A DNA stretch of 7,102 bases from contig JAFTXB010000096.1 in NCBI GenBank assembly GCA_017461825.1, positions 1 to 7,102 on the forward strand, given 5' to 3'. The position numbers and the translations under genes are program-made. Below, one piece after another: positions 6,073 through 7,102 of this stretch; the first letter of the stretch is position 1, and each line of letters starts with the position of its first letter. This stretch comes from Clostridia bacterium. GTDB taxonomy: Bacteria > Bacillota > Clostridia > Oscillospirales > CAG-272. Below the pieces are notes generated by a model. That model did not search any database, was not told where the DNA came from, and saw only the letters and a list, made by a program, of their open reading frames with translations.

Positions 6073-6416
6073 TGTATATAGTTGACTGCGAGGGCTTTAG
6101 CTTGCCGGAACTCCGTGCGTCTTGGTCCACACGGAGCGGCAGCCAAACAATACGGATTGCGAGACCCATATAAGCCCTCCGAAACAAACACCGCATGCAG
6201 GTTCATGCAAAAGTACCTTGCGACTACTTTTGCTTGTTCCCACACGCGGTAATATGTTACACAAAACATACCTTCCAAACACTGCGCCTGCTGCCTTTCA
6301 TCCGTCAGCGGTGGTTTGGTTGTGTGGGTACTGCTATACCCTGAGACCATAAAGCGCGTCAACACCGTATGATCCCCGCGGCTTTCTGTTCCGTTACAGA
6401 GAACTTCAAACCGATG

Positions 6417-6455
6417 GTTTCATGGCGGAAAATAAAAAAATCCGCGCCATGAAAC
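6417..6455. repeat. 11-bp perfect inverted repeat with A/T-only loop core
   Basis: GTTTCATGGCG (6417-6427) pairs perfectly with CGCCATGAAAC (6445-6455); the loop includes AAAATAAAAAAA (6429-6440). It is the outermost hairpin of the structured block, near its upstream end when read leftward. No T-run follows the stem on either strand, so it is not a terminator. Confidence 0.7.
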
Positions 6456-6517
6456 GCGAAGTGTTTCGGCACGGTGCAAAAAATGCATGAGAAAAAAGCC
6501 TATCTGCGGAAAACCTC

Positions 6518-6546
6518 TTGCAAAATCCAAAAAGATGTGGTATAAT
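6518..6546 (+). promoter_or_regulatory. Sigma-70-type promoter of the small rightward RNA
   Basis: TTGCAA (6518-6523), a 17-base spacer and a perfect TATAAT (6541-6546) form the promoter. TGG directly before the -10 gives an extended -10 (TGnTATAAT). Transcription would start near 6553. The terminator 50 bases on supports a short RNA gene. Confidence 0.8.
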
Positions 6547-6552
6547 ATCTTC

Positions 6553-6639
6553 CGGGTGCCGGTAATCCGGTTGTATAGGGGTGCTGCTACACTTCTGTGC
6601 AGGACTGTCATACGTCAATATGGCAGTCTGCCTTTTTTT
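6553..6639 (+). ncRNA. Small RNA of about 87 nt, class unknown
   Basis: The unit is bounded by an extended -10 promoter (6518-6546) and a strong intrinsic terminator ending in seven Ts (6633-6639). Inside are a short hairpin CCGG-TAAT-CCGG (6559-6570), a second hairpin CTGC-T-ACA / TGTGCAG (6584-6602) with loop CTTC, and the terminator hairpin. GCAG at 6599-6602 can pair with either the second hairpin or the terminator base. No start codon with a ribosome binding site is seen inside. It lacks the SRP RNA core sequence. It lies fully antisense to the first part of the proposed leftward RNA, so a base-pairing regulator is one reading; a trans-acting small RNA is another. Confidence 0.65.
6599..6639 (+). 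terminator. Intrinsic terminator of the small RNA
   Basis: GCAG (6599-6602), a bulged G, ACTG, a G-U wobble and CAT (to 6611) pair with ATG, G, CAGT and CTGC (6620-6631), with an 8-base loop. Seven Ts follow at 6633-6639. This is a textbook intrinsic terminator. Confidence 0.85.
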
Positions 6640-6647
6640 GTATTTCT

Positions 6648-6676
6648 ATTATACACCAAAAAGAAAGGTTTGTCAA
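6648..6676 (-). promoter_or_regulatory. Perfect-consensus leftward sigma-70 promoter
   Basis: Read on the - strand: TTGACA (6676-6671), exactly 17 bases (6670-6654), TATAAT (6653-6648). Both hexamers and the spacing match consensus exactly. Transcription would start near 6641, just past the T-run that ends the rightward small RNA, and run toward the structured block at 6455-6031. Confidence 0.8.
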
Positions 6677-6708
6677 TAGTTTTTTCTGTTTTATTGGCTC
6701 TTTACTTC

Positions 6709-6759
6709 AAAAAGGAAACACGGGGACGCGATTGTCAGTCCCATTGTGTTTCCTTTTTT
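6709..6759. terminator. Long REP-like hairpin, probable bidirectional terminator
   Basis: AAAAAGGAAACAC (6709-6721) pairs perfectly with GTGTTTCCTTTTT (6746-6758). A small internal loop (G / ATT) follows, then GGGAC (6723-6727) pairs with GTCCC (6738-6742) around a 10-base loop. T6754-6759 trails on the + strand, and on the - strand the A-run becomes Ts, so it can act both ways. The core with CACGGGGAC and GTCCC resembles dispersed palindromes linked to REP-associated tyrosine transposases in Firmicutes; that link is from memory and no transposase is in the window. Confidence 0.65.
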
Positions 6760-6792
6760 GCTTTTTTCATCCATACGTGTCATCGCTGAGAA

Positions 6793-6808
6793 GGATCGCA
6801 AGCGATCC
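6793..6808. repeat. Short perfect hairpin GGATCGC-AA-GCGATCC
   Basis: A 7-bp perfect inverted repeat (6793-6799 and 6802-6808) with a 2-base centre. It marks the left end of the repeat-rich tail. It is more likely part of a dispersed repeat than a gene regulatory site, since no gene follows. Confidence 0.6.
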
Positions 6809-6813
6809 GCAAA

Positions 6814-6874
6814 CACTCCAATGTGCCATCCTGAGCAAAGCGACATTCCAACGTGTCATCCTGAGCGAACGAAG
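6814..6874 (+). repeat. Two 30-bp tandem units of a 'CATCCTGAGC' dispersed repeat
   Basis: CATCCTGAGC occurs at 6827-6836 and 6857-6866, exactly 30 bases apart. Alignment extends on both sides: TCCAATGTGC before the first copy, TCCAACGTGT before the second. The second continues into GAACGAAGTGAGTCGAAG. This type of intergenic repeat is common in gut Clostridia assemblies (general recollection). A - strand reading frame across it is a by-product of the repeats. Confidence 0.7.
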
Positions 6875-6901
6875 TGAGTCGAAGTTTGCGTAGTGACGCT
6901 T

Positions 6902-7093
6902 GCGGAACGGAGCAAACCAAGGAGCGAAGCGACGAAGGGATCTTGCTCATTGCTTTGTTTTTCCCTATGATTGTTACTTCCCTTTTCATTTTCGCAGGAT
7001 GTTACTCTAAATAGGGAAAAGGTTTGCGGTAACCGTTTATAGATCCCTTCGTCACGCCGCTTTGCGGCGTTCCTCGGTTTTGCTCCATTCCGC
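6902..7093. repeat. Nested inverted-repeat element, MITE-like or two opposed repeat copies
   Basis: The left arm 6902-6943 (GCGGAACGGAGCAAA ... GACGAAGGGATCT) matches the reverse complement of the right arm 7041-7093 (GCGGAATGGAGCAAAA ... GACGAAGGGATCT). The right arm has about 11 extra bases, including a hairpin ACGCCGC-TTT-GCGGCGT (7054-7070). Between the arms a second perfect inverted repeat, TTTTCCCTAT (6959-6968) and ATAGGGAAAA (7011-7020), is nested. The 97-base centre has no gene. A small non-autonomous element with imperfect terminal repeats, or two opposed copies of a dispersed repeat, would both fit. No target duplication could be judged, because the window ends 9 bases after the right arm. 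Confidence 0.6.
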
Positions 7094-7102
7094 GCCGCCT
7101 GC

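Larger units (their letters stand above)
6031..6641 (-). ncRNA. Candidate long structured leftward RNA, class unknown
   Basis: No believable protein gene lies here, yet 6031-6455 is packed with hairpins. Pairings seen (+ coordinates): 6417-6427/6445-6455 (11 bp perfect); 6385-6389/6396-6400; 6326-6330/6337-6341; 6275-6285/6308-6319 (11 bp, one bulge, one wobble); 6253-6258/6265-6270; 6207-6215/6225-6233 (9 bp) enclosed by 6190-6194/6246-6250; 6111-6117/6130-6136 extended by 6103-6107/6137-6141 and enclosed by 6090-6097/6172-6179; and the terminal hairpin 6031-6072. Leftward orientation is preferred for three reasons: a perfect promoter at 6676-6648, a GCAA tetraloop closed by C-G in the 6216-6224 loop only on the - strand, and the better T-tract past the terminal hairpin. 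The start near 6641 is inferred from the promoter; a processed or shorter RNA starting near 6455 is also possible. It did not match 6S, RNase P, tmRNA or SRP landmarks that I know. Confidence 0.45.

Noticed and set aside
5991..6365. A 124-residue - strand reading frame and a 76-residue + strand frame (6122-6352) over the hairpin block
   Set aside because: No ribosome binding site or recognisable domain is seen, the composition is odd (many Cys, Pro and aromatic residues) and the - strand frame runs into the loader gene. The frames track the hairpins, so they are probably by-products of a structured RNA.
6031..6641. 6S RNA, RNase P RNA, tmRNA or SRP RNA
   Set aside because: The RNase P core GAGGAAAGTCC, the tmRNA TTCGA/CCA end and the SRP GGTCAGG...GGAAGCAGC core are absent on both strands, and the block is too long for a typical 6S RNA. 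A covariance-model search would settle this.
6487..6893. Overlapping + strand frames of about 100 residues (6487-6789 and 6597-6893)
   Set aside because: They cross two terminator hairpins, a perfect - strand promoter and the tandem repeats, and have no ribosome binding site.
6780..6989. 69-residue - strand frame
   Set aside because: Its sequence is simply the translation of the tandem CATCCTGAGC-type repeats.

Overview
The window looks like chromosomal DNA of an anaerobic, low-to-mid GC Firmicute, most likely a gut Clostridia (Oscillospiraceae/Christensenellales-like). The evidence is the gene families (Rex, a DnaD-domain protein paired with a DnaC/DnaI-type loader, TsaD next to RimI), AAGGAG-type ribosome binding sites, and the repeat style at the right end. 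The taxon is inference; no rRNA or other marker is present. All convincing protein genes lie on the + strand.

Region 1 (1-3001) is a tight cluster. It holds the 3' end of a dCMP-deaminase-family gene, a lipoprotein of unknown function, a low-molecular-weight phosphatase whose active-site loop resembles protein-arginine phosphatases, the ribosomal-protein acetyltransferase RimI, and TsaD, the tRNA t6A-forming enzyme. Two junctions are 4-bp ATGA overlaps, which suggests translational coupling.

Region 2 (3002-3302) is non-coding. It begins with a weak AT-rich terminator and then carries five exact copies of the 9-mer TTTTCCACA/TGTGGAAAA plus two one-mismatch copies in about 155 bp. This is a DnaA-box cluster next to tsaD.

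Region 3 (3303-6030) is rex, a DnaD-domain replication protein and a zinc-binding DnaC/DnaI-type AAA+ helicase loader, all in one direction. A redox sensor therefore sits with two replication-initiation proteins, behind a DnaA-box cluster. The middle of the DnaD-type gene (about 4321-4680) is about 31% GC, against 42-55% in its flanks.

Region 4 (6031-7102) has no believable protein gene. Its left part (6031-6455) is a dense run of hairpins ending in a strong hairpin shared with the 3' end of dnaC. A perfect TTGACA-N17-TATAAT promoter on the - strand (6676-6648) points into it, so a long structured leftward RNA is proposed. Facing it, a + strand TTGCAA-N17-TATAAT promoter and a canonical intrinsic terminator define a roughly 87-nt small RNA that would be antisense to the first part of the leftward RNA. 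To the right are a long REP-like hairpin/terminator, two 30-bp tandem repeat units of the 'CATCCTGAGC' type, and a nested inverted repeat (6902-7093) that resembles a small non-autonomous element or two opposed copies of a dispersed repeat.

The strongest candidates for something undescribed are the leftward RNA with its antisense small RNA, and the DnaA-box cluster upstream of rex and the helicase-loading genes.
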